A stretch of DNA of 50,978 nucleotides. Origin: an uncultured Eubacteriales bacterium (GTDB lineage Bacteria; Bacillota; Clostridia; Oscillospirales; Oscillospiraceae). Below the pieces are notes generated by a model. It was not told the origin of the DNA, searched no databases, and was given only the letters and a program-made list of their open reading frames with translations. Where the stretch lies: assembly GCA_900552725.1 (NCBI GenBank), contig USAT01000002.1, positions 1 to 50,978 on the forward strand. Reading direction: 5' to 3'. The translations under genes and the position numbers were made by a program. Positions 7,000 through 15,276 of this stretch are shown piece after piece. Numbering within the stretch: the first letter of the stretch is position 1; the number at the start of each line of letters is the position of its first letter.

Positions 7000-8082
7000 T
7001 CAGAACACGCGGCGGGCCGTCAGATAACGGCTGGCATAATAGCTCTCGCTGAGGCTGGAGATGATAACGCCGCGGCTGGTGGAGGCGTGGATGAACTGGC
7101 CTCCGCCGATGTAAATGCCCACATGACTGGCGGCGCTGCTGGTGTTGTAGGTGCCGAAGAAGAACACCAGATCGCCGGGCTGCAGCTCACTCTGGGACAC
7201 GGTGTAGCCGTTGTTCAACTGGGGGGTAGCGCCATGGGCCAGGCTGACGCCGAAGTTGGAAAAGACGTGCATGGTAAAGCCGGAGCAGTCAAAGCCACCG
7301 GAGCCAGTGCCGCCGTAGGCGTAGGGGGTGCCCAGATACTGCATGGCGAAGGAGACGATGTCGCTGCCAGAGCCGCTGCTGACGACGGTGCCGGTGCCGC
7401 TCTCAGTGGTGCTGCCTTCAGTGGCGGTGTCGGCCTTCTTCGCGGCTTTCACGGTGACCTTGGGCTTGGGCGCTTCCTTCTCCATGGTCAGATCCAGATC
7501 GTCGCCGGTGACGTAGCCGGTCTTGTCGCCGCTCTTGACGGCGAAGTAGCCGTTATCAAGGCCGGAGACCTCGACCCGGTCGCCATCCTTCAGGGTGACC
7601 AGCACTTCGCTGTCAGCGCTGGGCGCTTCCAGCAGGGACATCTCCTCAGCATCCACCACGCCATAGGTCTCAAAGGCTTCCTCATACTTCAGCAGCTCGA
7701 TGTACTCCGGGGGGATGAAGCCGGTGCAGTCGTTGTAGCTGACCCGGAACCAGTCGCCCAGATCCTCCATCACGGACACGATGGCGTCCAGCGGCAGGAG
7801 AATGTAGACGTTGCTCTCTTCGGTGGGGTCGAAGAACAGGGGCACGTCCTTTTCCAGCACGCGGCCCACAGACTTCACCTTGGTCTCGCTGGGCAGCAGG
7901 CGGGGGAGCTCCAGCTTCTGTTCGTTGACCTCCAGACCGGCGGTCAGCGCGGTCTTGATGGCCGCGGATGCCTGCGGGGCGGAGGTGTCCGCGGCGGATG
8001 CCCAGGCGCAGACGGTGGTATTGCATAGCATTGCCGCGGACAGCACTGCCGCGGCAAGCATACGGTGCTTGTGTGATCTCAT
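7000..8082 (-). CDS. Secreted SH3-NlpC/P60 peptidoglycan endopeptidase
   Basis: The 360-residue protein has a signal peptide (basic MRSHKHR, hydrophobic core, AWASA cleavage region near residue 30) and two bacterial SH3-like segments at about 70-132 and 137-198. A Ser/Thr-rich linker follows, then an NlpC/P60 domain from about 240 to the end. The catalytic Cys is in FDCSGF, a His in SHVGIYIG and a second polar His in FIHAS. It should cut D-gamma-glutamyl-diamino acid bonds in the cell wall during growth or separation. It lies 12 bp downstream of an unknown small gene and ends at a strong terminator, so the two probably share a transcript. Confidence 0.92.
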   Translation of the reverse strand: MRSHKHRMLAAAVLSAAMLCNTTVCAWASAADTSAPQASAAIKTALTAGLEVNEQKLELPRLLPSETKVKSVGRVLEKDVPLFFDPTEESNVYILLPLDAIVSVMEDLGDWFRVSYNDCTGFIPPEYIELLKYEEAFETYGVVDAEEMSLLEAPSADSEVLVTLKDGDRVEVSGLDNGYFAVKSGDKTGYVTGDDLDLTMEKEAPKPKVTVKAAKKADTATEGSTTESGTGTVVSSGSGSDIVSFAMQYLGTPYAYGGTGSGGFDCSGFTMHVFSNFGVSLAHGATPQLNNGYTVSQSELQPGDLVFFFGTYNTSSAASHVGIYIGGGQFIHASTSRGVIISSLSESYYASRYLTARRVF

Positions 8083-8094
8083 CGGGATGCCCCC

Positions 8095-8394
8095 TTACAG
8101 CTTTCCGGCCAGCGCACGCTCCAGCCAGATGGAGCCCACATCCATGGCGGCATACAGACTGTTCTTCTCCGACTTCTTCACCACGCGGTCGCGGGACTTC
8201 AGGTCGGGGTCGGTCAGCTGCAGCTGCACGGAGACACGGGTGGCGACGTCCATATCCTGCTCCTTCTTGGACTCCAGGATCTGGAACATGACGATATACT
8301 TATCCGCCATGGAGCCGTAGTAGATCAGGTTGTCGATCCGCCGCAGGGGATGGTTTTTATAGACAAGGCCATTGCCTTTTTTCACATCTGCCAT
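8095..8394 (-). CDS. Conserved-looking small protein of unknown function
   Basis: The 99-residue soluble protein starts MADVKKGNGLVYKNHPLRR. It has no membrane segment, cysteine cluster or motif that I recognise. The start at 8394 follows AGGAGGT; the longer frame reads through a consensus promoter and is not used. The gene is the first of a two-gene transcript with the NlpC/P60 hydrolase and has a perfect -35/-10 pair, so it is expressed and real. A role linked to the cell wall is a guess from the neighbour only. Confidence 0.7.
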   Translation of the reverse strand: MADVKKGNGLVYKNHPLRRIDNLIYYGSMADKYIVMFQILESKKEQDMDVATRVSVQLQLTDPDLKSRDRVVKKSEKNSLYAAMDVGSIWLERALAGKL

Positions 8395-8431
8395 TGAGTT
8401 GATTACCTCCTGTTTACAAGAATCGAGAGGT

Positions 8432-8460
8432 AGTATACCACAAAAAACAGCTTCTGTCAA
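8432..8460 (-). promoter_or_regulatory. Consensus promoter of the 8095-8394 / NlpC operon
   Basis: On the minus strand TTGACA (8460-8455), a 17-bp spacer and TATACT (8437-8432) stand about 38 bp before the start codon at 8394. Confidence 0.85.
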
Positions 8461-8490
8461 ATCTACGGCGGAAAGGTTTGCGAAACCGAC

Positions 8491-8527
8491 AAAAAGAGAG
8501 GAAAACCGAACGGTTTTCCTCTCTTTT
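8491..8527 (-). terminator. Intrinsic terminator of ireB
   Basis: A perfect 17-bp arm repeat (8492-8508 with 8511-8527) around a minimal loop, followed on the minus strand by a T run (complement of 8491-8495), lies 15 bp after the ireB stop. Confidence 0.9.
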
Positions 8528-8541
8528 GTACAATGAATCGG

Positions 8542-8787
8542 TCAAATATCCAGATACCGCTTCACCAGGATCTGCAGCAGCTCGTCCCGGTCGATCTTGC
8601 AGATCAGGGTGCGGGCGCCGTTGTGATTGGTGATGTAGGTGGGATCTTCGGACAGGATGTAGCCCACGATCTGGTTCACCGGATCGTAGCCCTTTTCCTT
8701 CAGCGCCTCATACACCGAGGTCAGTACATGGTGTATCTGCTCGTCCCGATCCTCTGCGGCATTGAATTTTCTGGTATAATCGTCCAT
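8542..8787 (-). CDS. ireB: IreB family regulatory phosphoprotein (UPF0297/DUF965)
   Basis: The 81-residue protein ([18 protein letters not shown]..., then [35 protein letters not shown]) matches the full length and conserved core of the IreB/YrzL family. In Enterococcus faecalis, IreB is phosphorylated on N-terminal threonines by the PASTA kinase IreK and dephosphorylated by IreP, and it affects cephalosporin resistance. Here a single N-terminal threonine (T5) is available. The matching kinase and phosphatase genes are at 40.2-42.9 kb. It has its own promoter and terminator. Confidence 0.93.
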   Translation of the reverse strand: MDDYTRKFNAAEDRDEQIHHVLTSVYEALKEKGYDPVNQIVGYILSEDPTYITNHNGARTLICKIDRDELLQILVKRYLDI

Positions 8788-8819
8788 TGAGGCACCGCCT
8801 TTCTATCTGGTATAGCACA

Positions 8820-8848
8820 ATTATACGACAGAAGAGGTGAACTGTAAA
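8820..8848 (-). promoter_or_regulatory. ireB promoter
   Basis: On the minus strand TTTACA (8848-8843), a 17-bp spacer and TATAAT (8825-8820) lie 33 bp before the ireB start, between upp and ireB. No terminator is seen after upp, so upp read-through may add to expression. Confidence 0.85.
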
Positions 8849-8857
8849 GTACTATTT

Positions 8858-9499
8858 TTACTTTGTGCCGAAAATACGGTCGCCGGCGTCGCCCAGACCG
8901 GGCACGATATAGCCGTTTTCGTTCAGGTGATCGTCCAGCGCGGCGCAGTAAATCTCCACGTCGGGGTGACGGTCATAGATGAACTGCACGCCCTCGGGCG
9001 CGGCCACCAGGATCATCAGCTTGATGTTCTTGCAGCCCAGCTCCTTCATCTTGGTGATGGCCATGTCGGCGCTGCCGCCGGTGGCCAGCATGGGATCCAC
9101 GATCAGCACATCGCGCTCGGCGATATCCTTGGGGTACTTCAGGAAGTAGAAGTGGGGCTCCAGGGTCTCTTCGTCGCGGTACATGCCGATGTGCGCCACG
9201 CGGGCGGAGGGGATCAGGTTGAGGATGCCGTCCTCGAAGCCCAGACCTGCACGGAGGATGGGAACGATGGCCATCTTCTTGCCGGCCAGTACGGGCATTT
9301 CGCAGGTGCACAGCGGCGTCTCGATGGTCTTCAGGGTGGTGGGCAGGTCACGGGTGGCCTCGTAGGTCAGCAGCATGGCGATCTCGCCCACCAGGGTGCG
9401 GAAGTCCTTGACGCTGGTGTTCTTATCGCGCATCACCGTCAGCTTGTGCTGCACCAGAGGGTGATTTACGATGTGCAGGGTAGGAAACTTTTCGTTCAT
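8858..9499 (-). CDS. upp: Uracil phosphoribosyltransferase
   Basis: The 213-residue protein is the usual length of Upp and carries the PRPP-binding loop [14 protein letters not shown], the N-terminal [13 protein letters not shown] segment and the C-terminal [12 protein letters not shown] uracil-binding motif. It joins uracil to PRPP to give UMP in pyrimidine salvage, in the cytosol. The ribosome site is GGAGG before the ATG at 9499. It follows tsaB by 25 bp on the same strand and probably shares the tsaE-tsaB transcript. Confidence 0.97.
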   Translation of the reverse strand: MNEKFPTLHIVNHPLVQHKLTVMRDKNTSVKDFRTLVGEIAMLLTYEATRDLPTTLKTIETPLCTCEMPVLAGKKMAIVPILRAGLGFEDGILNLIPSARVAHIGMYRDEETLEPHFYFLKYPKDIAERDVLIVDPMLATGGSADMAITKMKELGCKNIKLMILVAAPEGVQFIYDRHPDVEIYCAALDDHLNENGYIVPGLGDAGDRIFGTK

Positions 9500-9524
9500 G
9501 ATCTTATCCTCCGTATATTAAAAT

Positions 9525-10244
9525 TTATTGATCCTCCAGTGTAATGGGCAGTCCCTTGGCCAGCCGCTCCCGCTCCGCCTGGCTGAGGCGGAGATAGACC
9601 GGGCACAGCGCCTGGGCCGTCACGGTGCGGCCCTCTGCCGCCATACGCTCCGCCGCGAGGCCCACGCCTGCGGCATTCTGATAGAGGTCAGCCGCCGGGG
9701 CAATGGAGCAGGGGAGCCCGTGCTCCAACAGATAAGTATAGCACAGCTTGGCGCCGTCGCCAACTACTATTTTCCTGTTATTGTCATGTTTCAGCTCCTT
9801 CGCCAGCACCTCCAGCGCCACGGCGCGATCGTCGCACCGCCGCTCCAGCACGCCGTCACGGCAGCCGAACACAGCATTATAGATCTGCTGACGCCGGGCA
9901 TCCATGGCGCAGATCACCGTCCCCTCGAAGGCGCGGGCATTTTCCGCCATGGCCTCCAACGTGGACACGCCGCAGCAGGGCAGCTCCAGCGCCCAGGCCA
10001 GCCCCTTGGCGGCGGATACGCCGATGCGCAGGCCCGTAAAGCTGCCGGGACCTGCCGCCACGGCAATGAGGCTCATATCCTTCGCCGTCAGTCCGGCGTT
10101 TTTCAGCATGCTGTCCAGCAGCGGCATCAGCGTGACGCTGTGGGTCAGGCCCATATTCTGATAGGCGCTGGCCAGCACCGCGCCGTTTTCCACCACGGCC
10201 ACGGAAACGGATTTGGCCGAGGTCTCCAAAGCCAGTATTTTCAT
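9525..10244 (-). CDS. tsaB: tRNA threonylcarbamoyladenosine biosynthesis protein TsaB
   Basis: The 239-residue product starts MKILALETSAKSVSVAV, the ASKHA-fold N-terminus of TsaB (YeaZ), and has the conserved segment AGPGSFTGLRIGVSAAKGLAWAL near residues 66-90. TsaB is the non-catalytic partner of TsaD in making t6A37 in ANN-reading tRNAs. The start at 10244 overlaps the tsaE stop by 4 bp, so the two are translationally coupled; the longer upstream frame lies inside tsaE and is rejected. tsaD is not in the window. Confidence 0.95.
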   Translation of the reverse strand: MKILALETSAKSVSVAVVENGAVLASAYQNMGLTHSVTLMPLLDSMLKNAGLTAKDMSLIAVAAGPGSFTGLRIGVSAAKGLAWALELPCCGVSTLEAMAENARAFEGTVICAMDARRQQIYNAVFGCRDGVLERRCDDRAVALEVLAKELKHDNNRKIVVGDGAKLCYTYLLEHGLPCSIAPAADLYQNAAGVGLAAERMAAEGRTVTAQALCPVYLRLSQAERERLAKGLPITLEDQ

Positions 10245-10666
10245 GCGATGCCGCCTCCTTCCACGGTGATGATCCGCTCGTTGTCGCCTTCGCCCCGGGC
10301 GATGGTCACCACAACGGCGTCCTGGGGAAGGGCGTCCGCCACGTTCTCGCTCCACTCCACCACGCACACGCCGCCCCGCTCCAGATAGTCCTCCCAGCCG
10401 ATGTCGAACAGCGCGTCGCTGTCCTCCAGCCGGTACATATCAAAATGGAACAGTGGCGTTTCGCCCAGATACTCGTTGACGATGGTGAAGGTGGGGGAGG
10501 TGACCCGGCCCGTATAGCCCAGCCCCTGGGCGATGCCCCGGGTCAGGGCCGTCTTGCCCATACCCAATCCGCCCCGGCAGGCCACCACCGTATTGGGGGG
10601 AAGCCTTTGGGCCAGTTGGCGGCCAAACGATTCGGTATCAGACACGCTGTGGGAAATGTACTGCAT
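10241..10666 (-). CDS. tsaE: tRNA threonylcarbamoyladenosine biosynthesis ATPase TsaE
   Basis: The 141-residue protein has a P-loop in the form GGLGMGKTALTRGIAQGLG, the downstream VTSPTFTIVNEY segment and the FDMYRLED motif that define TsaE (YdiB/YjeE). It is the ATPase that drives turnover of the TsaB-TsaD complex in t6A synthesis. It heads the tsaE-tsaB-upp run and is divergent from the rodA/ftsW-type gene. The ribosome site is AAAGGA before the ATG at 10666. Confidence 0.95.
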   Translation of the reverse strand: MQYISHSVSDTESFGRQLAQRLPPNTVVACRGGLGMGKTALTRGIAQGLGYTGRVTSPTFTIVNEYLGETPLFHFDMYRLEDSDALFDIGWEDYLERGGVCVVEWSENVADALPQDAVVVTIARGEGDNERIITVEGGGIA

Positions 10667-10759
10667 GATGAACGTCCTTTCGGAAAGTGAAACGGCCCTA
10701 TTTCGCCATTTTTGCTATCGTAACACAAAAAGTTCAAAAAAGAAAGGGGGTAAGACAGG

Positions 10760-10788
10760 TTTACATGGAAAAGTTCTTGTGGTACAAT
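10760..10788 (+). promoter_or_regulatory. Promoter of the rodA/ftsW-type gene
   Basis: TTTACA (10760-10765), a 17-bp spacer and TACAAT (10783-10788) put the transcription start near 10795. This is downstream of two in-frame upstream ATGs and so supports the start codon at 10846. Confidence 0.75.
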
Positions 10789-10845
10789 GTACAGGATTAT
10801 CATGGGGTGTCAGGCGCCCCGGCAGCAGCCACGGAGGAATCGTTC

Positions 10846-12003
10846 ATGCAGCGTGCGCGGGAATTGATACGGGATATTTTTCGGCAGACCGATCTGGTGC
10901 TGCTGGCGCTTTGCTGCATCGCCACGGCCTTCGGCATCCTGATGATCTACTCCGCCACCCGTTATATGAACACGCTGCGCCTTGTACTGGTGCAGACCGG
11001 CGGCGCGGTCATCGGCATCATCCTGTTTTTCCTGCTGTCCCTGGTGGATGTCAACGAGTTGATGCGGAAGAGGGGCTGGCTGTGGCTGACGCTGTTCGGC
11101 CTTGGCATGATCCTGCTGCTGAAATCCCCCTTTGGCGAGGCGGGCGACACCGGCAACCTGGCATGGCTGGACTTCCCGTTCCTGCCCTTTATGATCCAGC
11201 CCTCCGAGATCGTGAAGCTGACCTTCACGGTGGTGTTGGCCTGGCAGCTGGTGTGGCTGCAGGAGAATCGCACGCTGCGGAAGGTTCCGGACGTGCTGTT
11301 CCTGGGTGCGCATCTGATGATGTTCTTCCTTTTATATTATAAAATATCCTCTGACATGGGCAGCGACCTGGTGTTTGTGGCCATCTTCATCTGCATGTGC
11401 TTTGTGGCTGGGGTATCCAAGGGCTGGTTCATCGGCGGCGGACTGACGGCGGCGCTGGCCTTTTATATCCTCTGGGAAGAAGACGTGATCGAGGATTACA
11501 TGAAAAACCGGTTTATCGTGGTATTTGACCACAGCTTCCATCCCATGGAGGAGGGCTGGCAGCAGACCCGCAGTCTGCTGACCCTGGGCGGCGGCAAGCT
11601 GACGGGTATGGGCCTTTTCAAGGGAATCCAGACCCAAAGCACGGACAGCTCCAGCCTGCCCAACCGCCATACGGACTTTATCTTCTCCGTCATCGGCGAG
11701 GAGCTGGGGATGGTGGGCTGCGTGCTGGCACTGGCCATCCTGGCGGCCATCATTCTGCGGTGCATCTATGTGGGCCGCAACGCCAACAACAAGCTGGACG
11801 CCTATATCTGCGTGGGCGTGGTGGGCATGCTGATGTTCCAAGTGCTGGCCAACGTGGGCATGTGCCTGTTCGTCATGCCGGTCATCGGCCTGACGCTGCC
11901 CTTCTTCAGCTACGGCGGCACCTCCATCGTCATTACCTTTGCCATCATGGGACTGGTCTCCGGCGCCCACAGCCGCTCCCGCCCGGATTGGCTGCGGAAG
12001 TAA
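10846..12003 (+). CDS. FtsW/RodA/SpoVE family peptidoglycan polymerase
   Basis: The 385-residue protein has about ten membrane segments and the SEDS family signatures: the LLKSPFGEAGDTGNLAWLDFPF loop, the FIFSVIGEELGMVG segment and the C-terminal PVIGLTLPFFSYGGTS motif. SEDS proteins polymerise lipid II glycan strands together with a class B PBP. FtsW (division), RodA (elongation) and SpoVE (spore cortex) cannot be separated on this sequence. The start at 10846 follows GGAGGA and lies after the promoter at 10760-10788, so the 53-residue longer frame is rejected. It is monocistronic, with a hairpin after the stop. Confidence 0.9.
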   Translation: MQRARELIRDIFRQTDLVLLALCCIATAFGILMIYSATRYMNTLRLVLVQTGGAVIGIILFFLLSLVDVNELMRKRGWLWLTLFGLGMILLLKSPFGEAGDTGNLAWLDFPFLPFMIQPSEIVKLTFTVVLAWQLVWLQENRTLRKVPDVLFLGAHLMMFFLLYYKISSDMGSDLVFVAIFICMCFVAGVSKGWFIGGGLTAALAFYILWEEDVIEDYMKNRFIVVFDHSFHPMEEGWQQTRSLLTLGGGKLTGMGLFKGIQTQSTDSSSLPNRHTDFIFSVIGEELGMVGCVLALAILAAIILRCIYVGRNANNKLDAYICVGVVGMLMFQVLANVGMCLFVMPVIGLTLPFFSYGGTSIVITFAIMGLVSGAHSRSRPDWLRK

Positions 12004-12024
12004 CGGAGTGACTATCGAAATAAC

Positions 12025-12061
12025 CGGCACCCCACGCGGTAAAGCGCCGCCTGGGGTGCCG
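12025..12061 (+). terminator. Hairpin after the rodA/ftsW-type gene, probable terminator
   Basis: A 10-bp perfect outer stem (12025-12034 with 12052-12061) with a further GCGG/CCGC pairing inside follows the stop by 22 bp. The downstream tract is only moderately T-rich, so efficiency is uncertain. Confidence 0.6.
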
Positions 12062-12150
12062 CTGCCGATTTATGGCTTTTCTTTTCAGGAAAACTATGGT
12101 ATACTATTATATTATTGTGCTGCATATTACAAATTGCGAGGTGACACACC

Positions 12151-13020
12151 ATGCAGATAGAGGGACTGAGCTGGTTTCCCGGCCATATGACGAAAACCAA
12201 GCGCATGATCGTGGCCGAGATCAAGAATATGGACGCGGTGTGCGAGATCCTGGACGCCCGGATCCCCCTGTCCAGCCGCAACCCGGACGTGGATGAGATG
12301 ACGGCGGGAAAGCCCCGTATGGTGGTGCTGAACCGCATGGATCAGGCCGACCCCAAGGAGACGAAGCGCTGGGCCGCCTATTTCCGGGGAAAGGGCTATG
12401 CGGTGCTGGAGGCCAACGCCAAGGGCGGCATGGGCACGGAGCAGTTTGCCGCCGCCGTCCGTGAGCTTTTGAAGGACAAGCTGGCCGCTTATGCCGAAAA
12501 GGGCCAGGTGGGCCGCACCGTTCGCGTGATGGTGCTGGGTATCCCCAACGTGGGCAAATCCACCTTTATCAATAAGGTGGCCCACCGCAAGACCGCCAAG
12601 GCGGAGGATCGCCCCGGCGTGACCCGCTCCAAGCAGTGGGTGCCGGTGGATCGGACGCTGGAGCTGCTGGATACCCCCGGTATCCTGTGGCCCAAGTTCG
12701 ACGACGTGGAGGTTGGCAAGCGGTTGGCCTTTACGGGCGCCATCAAGGATGACGTGATGGATATCGAGGAGCTGGCCTGCTATCTGATGGAATATCTGGG
12801 GAAGCACTATGCCGAGATCCTGACCGAACGGTATAAGATCGAAGTAGAGGAGGGCGACACCGGCTACGATCTGCTGACCAAGGCGGGCCGCAAGCGGGGG
12901 TTCCTGATGCGGGGCGCGGAGGTGGACACCGAGCGCATGGCCCGCATCCTGCTGGATGAGTTCCGGGGCGGCAAGCTGGGCCGCTTCACACTGGAAACGG
13001 TGGAGAAGGTGCGGGAATGA
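12151..13020 (+). CDS. rbgA: Ribosome biogenesis GTPase RbgA (YlqF)
   Basis: The 289-residue protein has the circularly permuted GTPase order: G4-like NRMD near residue 62, then G1 GIPNVGKST near 131 and G3 DTPG near 172. The RbgA N-terminus (WFPGHMTKTKR) is present and a helical C-terminal domain follows. RbgA is needed for late 50S subunit assembly. A TATACT box at 12100-12105 is a likely -10, and the gene has an AGGTG ribosome site. It overlaps the next gene by 4 bp and begins the rbgA-(zinc ribbon)-rnhB-yraN operon seen in many Clostridia. Confidence 0.96.
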   Translation: MQIEGLSWFPGHMTKTKRMIVAEIKNMDAVCEILDARIPLSSRNPDVDEMTAGKPRMVVLNRMDQADPKETKRWAAYFRGKGYAVLEANAKGGMGTEQFAAAVRELLKDKLAAYAEKGQVGRTVRVMVLGIPNVGKSTFINKVAHRKTAKAEDRPGVTRSKQWVPVDRTLELLDTPGILWPKFDDVEVGKRLAFTGAIKDDVMDIEELACYLMEYLGKHYAEILTERYKIEVEEGDTGYDLLTKAGRKRGFLMRGAEVDTERMARILLDEFRGGKLGRFTLETVEKVRE

Positions 13021-13256
13021 ACTGCCCAAACTGCGGAAAAGAGATGGAGCGGGGAAAGATCATCACGTCCCATAGCCGGGGCCTGTTTTTCCTGCCGCCC
13101 GGCGGCGATATCGACGCCCTGTTCCTGACCAGGAAGTACATCACCCGGCAGAACGGCATCGTGCTGGACGGCCCCTATAATACCGATTTCCCCAACGAAT
13201 CCAGCTTTTCCGCCTGCGTCTGCCGGGACTGCCGCAAGATCACGCTGACCTATTGA
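13017..13256 (+). CDS. Small zinc-ribbon protein (PF20097/DUF6487-like)
   Basis: The 79-residue protein begins MNCPNCGKEMERGKI, with CPNC at residues 3-6, and ends with CVCRDCRKI (two more Cys pairs near 68-73). Together these make a four-cysteine zinc ribbon around an insert containing PPGGD. Proteins of this type occur widely in Clostridia as small PF20097-family products; function is unknown. It is coupled to rbgA by a 4-bp ATGA overlap and precedes rnhB by 11 bp, so it is an operon member. Confidence 0.82.
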   Translation: MNCPNCGKEMERGKIITSHSRGLFFLPPGGDIDALFLTRKYITRQNGIVLDGPYNTDFPNESSFSACVCRDCRKITLTY

Positions 13257-13267
13257 GAGGAGCGCCT

Positions 13268-13888
13268 ATGGAGCTTTGGACATACGAACAGGAGGCCTGG
13301 GCCCAGGGCTGCGAGACGGTCTGCGGCGTGGACGAGGCCGGAGCAGGCCCTTTGATGGGCCCGGTATACGCGGCGGCGGTGATCCTGCCCCGCGGGTGCG
13401 TTATCGAGGGCCTGAACGACTCGAAAAAGCTGACGGAGAAGAAGCGGGAGGCGCTGTACGGCGTCATTACGGAGACCGCCCTGGCCTGGTCAGTGGCCAG
13501 CGTCAGCGCCGCGGAGATCGACGCCACCGACATTCTCTCTGCCCGGATGAAGGCCATGCAGCTGGCCATCGACGGGCTGTCCCTGATGCCGGACATGGCA
13601 CTCATCGACGGCAACCGGGATCATGGACAGCATGCCGCCATCACCGTGCCCCACCGCTGCATCGTGGGGGGAGACGGACATTCCGCCTCCATCGCCGCGG
13701 CGTCCATTCTGGCCAAGGTCAGCCGTGACCGGTATGTGACCGAGGTGCTGGACAGGGAATATCCCCAGTATCAGTTCGCCAAACACAAGGGCTACGGCAC
13801 CAAGCTGCACTATGCCATGCTGGACGAATACGGCCCCTGTCCCGAGCACCGGATGACCTTCCTGAAGAAGTGGGAGGCCAGACGATGA
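13268..13888 (+). CDS. rnhB: Ribonuclease HII
   Basis: The 206-residue protein shows the RNase HII active-site pattern. GVDEAGAGPLMGPV near residue 22 gives the first Asp-Glu pair, ALIDGN near 112 gives an Asp, and ASILAKVSRDRY near 140-153 holds the last acidic residue. FAKHKGYGTKLHY is the usual C-terminal block. It removes ribonucleotides and RNA primers from DNA. The ATG at 13268 follows GAGAGGAG and is preferred over an in-frame TTG 15 bp upstream. It overlaps yraN by 4 bp. Confidence 0.96.
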   Translation: MELWTYEQEAWAQGCETVCGVDEAGAGPLMGPVYAAAVILPRGCVIEGLNDSKKLTEKKREALYGVITETALAWSVASVSAAEIDATDILSARMKAMQLAIDGLSLMPDMALIDGNRDHGQHAAITVPHRCIVGGDGHSASIAAASILAKVSRDRYVTEVLDREYPQYQFAKHKGYGTKLHYAMLDEYGPCPEHRMTFLKKWEARR

Positions 13889-14238
13889 GCCGGGCGGAGG
13901 GCATCCAGGGCGAGGCCATGGTGGCCCGGTACCTGCGGGAGAATGGGTACAGGCTGGCGGCCCACGGCTATCGCAGCCGCTACGGCGAGATCGACCTGAT
14001 CGCATGGGACGGCGACGTGCTGTGCTTCGTGGAGGTCAAGACCCGTACCAATCTGGACATGGCCCTGCCACGGGAGTATGTGACGTATCAGAAGCAGAAC
14101 AAGCTGCGCAAGACCGCTATGATGTATCTGGCGGAGAAGCGGCTGGACTGCTGCGCCCGGTTCGACGTGGCGGAGGTCTATGCCGAGCACGGCTTTGACG
14201 AGGCCCGCATAGAATACATCAAAAATGCTTTTCAATAA
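13885..14238 (+). CDS. yraN: YraN family endonuclease-like protein (UPF0102)
   Basis: The 117-residue protein contains the nuclease-fold core GEIDLIAWDGDVLCFVEVKTRT near residues 36-57, with the Asp and Glu-x-Lys residues typical of restriction-endonuclease-like folds. The family often sits beside rnhB; its role is not settled. The start at 13885 overlaps the rnhB stop (ATGA). Its last six codons, including the stop, lie inside a 28-bp tandem duplication, so its C-terminus is repeated once downstream as non-coding DNA. Confidence 0.92.
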   Translation: MSRAEGIQGEAMVARYLRENGYRLAAHGYRSRYGEIDLIAWDGDVLCFVEVKTRTNLDMALPREYVTYQKQNKLRKTAMMYLAEKRLDCCARFDVAEVYAEHGFDEARIEYIKNAFQ

Positions 14239-14276
14239 GGAGATTAACAAAAATGCTTTTCAATAAGGAGATTAAC
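14221..14276 (+). repeat. Perfect 28-bp tandem duplication at the yraN-dipeptidase junction
   Basis: Positions 14221-14248 and 14249-14276 are identical. Each unit holds the last five sense codons and stop of yraN, an AAGGAG ribosome site and the following spacer. The second copy creates an additional in-frame ATG (14253) spaced 10 nt from the first AAGGAG, so the dipeptidase gene now has two ribosome site-start pairs. The exactness suggests a recent slip or replication duplication. Confidence 0.97.
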
Positions 14277-14279
14277 GCG

Positions 14280-15260
14280 ATGATATCCTATTTTGACGCC
14301 CATTGTGATACCGTTTACCGCTGCATGGAGACCGGTGAGGTTTCCGCCTTGGAGTACGGCGAGAGCCGGGAGGAACAGCGCCGCTATTATGCAGCCTCCG
14401 GTCATCTGCGGAAGAACGGCGGCCATATCGACCTGGAGCGGGGGCGGCAGTTCCGCCGCTGCGCCCAGTTCTTTGCCCTGTTCCACGATGCGGCGGAAGC
14501 TCCGGCTGACGGCATGTGGGCCCAGTGCCAGCGGATGCACGACTTCTTCCTGCGGGAGATGACGGATAACGCCGACATCGCACGACACTGCCGCACCGGC
14601 GCGGAGGTGGAGGAAGCGGTGGCCCAGGGCAAGGTGGCCGCGCTGCTGAGCATCGAGGGCGCCGACCTCATCGACTGCGACGTACATAAGATCGAAACGG
14701 TGGCCGGTTGGGGCGTGCGGCTCCTGAACCCGGTGTGGAACCGGGCCAATGTGCTGTCCGGCACCAATGCCGAGGAGCCGGAGCGGGGCCTGTCCGCGGA
14801 AGGGGAGGACTTCATCCGGGTGCTGGAGGCGCACGACATCTATCCCGACGTGTCCCACCTGTCCGACGCGGGCTTCTGGGATCTTGTCCATATGGCGCGA
14901 CGGCCTATCATCGCCTCCCATTCCAACGCGCGGGCCGTCTGTCCCCACCGCCGCAACCTGACCGACGACCAGTTCCGGGCCATCCGCGACCTGGGCGGCG
15001 TAGTGGGACTGAATCTCTTTCTGCATTTCGTCGGTGAGCCCACCATGGACGCGCTGGTGGCCCATGTGGAGCACTTCCTGAACCTGGGCGGCGAGAAAAC
15101 ACTGTGCCTGGGCGGCGATATGGACGGGTGCGAGGCGCTGGCCGCGGGCCTGTCCGGCATGCAGGATATGCCGAAGCTGTACGACGCGCTGAAAGCCCGG
15201 GGCTATGGCGAAGAACTGCTGGAGGACATCTTCTGGAACAATCTCCGCCGCCTGATCTGA
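14280..15260 (+). CDS. Membrane dipeptidase-like, peptidase family M19
   Basis: The 326-residue protein has the renal-dipeptidase fold signature. N-terminal FDAHCDT supplies His and Asp metal ligands, SIEGAD near residue 130 the bridging Glu, and IIASHSNAR near 215 a His. GLNLF and GGDMDG near residue 285 follow. M19 enzymes are dinuclear zinc dipeptidases that tolerate D-residues. No signal peptide is visible, so it is probably cytosolic. The start at 14280 has AAGGAG 9 nt upstream; a 9-codon longer form from ATG 14253 is also possible because of the 28-bp duplication. Confidence 0.92.
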   Translation: MISYFDAHCDTVYRCMETGEVSALEYGESREEQRRYYAASGHLRKNGGHIDLERGRQFRRCAQFFALFHDAAEAPADGMWAQCQRMHDFFLREMTDNADIARHCRTGAEVEEAVAQGKVAALLSIEGADLIDCDVHKIETVAGWGVRLLNPVWNRANVLSGTNAEEPERGLSAEGEDFIRVLEAHDIYPDVSHLSDAGFWDLVHMARRPIIASHSNARAVCPHRRNLTDDQFRAIRDLGGVVGLNLFLHFVGEPTMDALVAHVEHFLNLGGEKTLCLGGDMDGCEALAAGLSGMQDMPKLYDALKARGYGEELLEDIFWNNLRRLI

Positions 15261-15276
15261 TGGAAAGGAGGGATTT

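Noticed and set aside
6583..8028. 481-residue open frame on the plus strand opposite the GntR and NlpC/P60 genes
   Set aside because: It crosses two real promoters, a terminator and two genes; composition is that of a shadow frame.
10687..10845. N-terminal extension of the rodA/ftsW-type protein
   Set aside because: It would be translated from DNA upstream of the visible promoter and lacks a ribosome site; the ATG at 10846 has GGAGGA.
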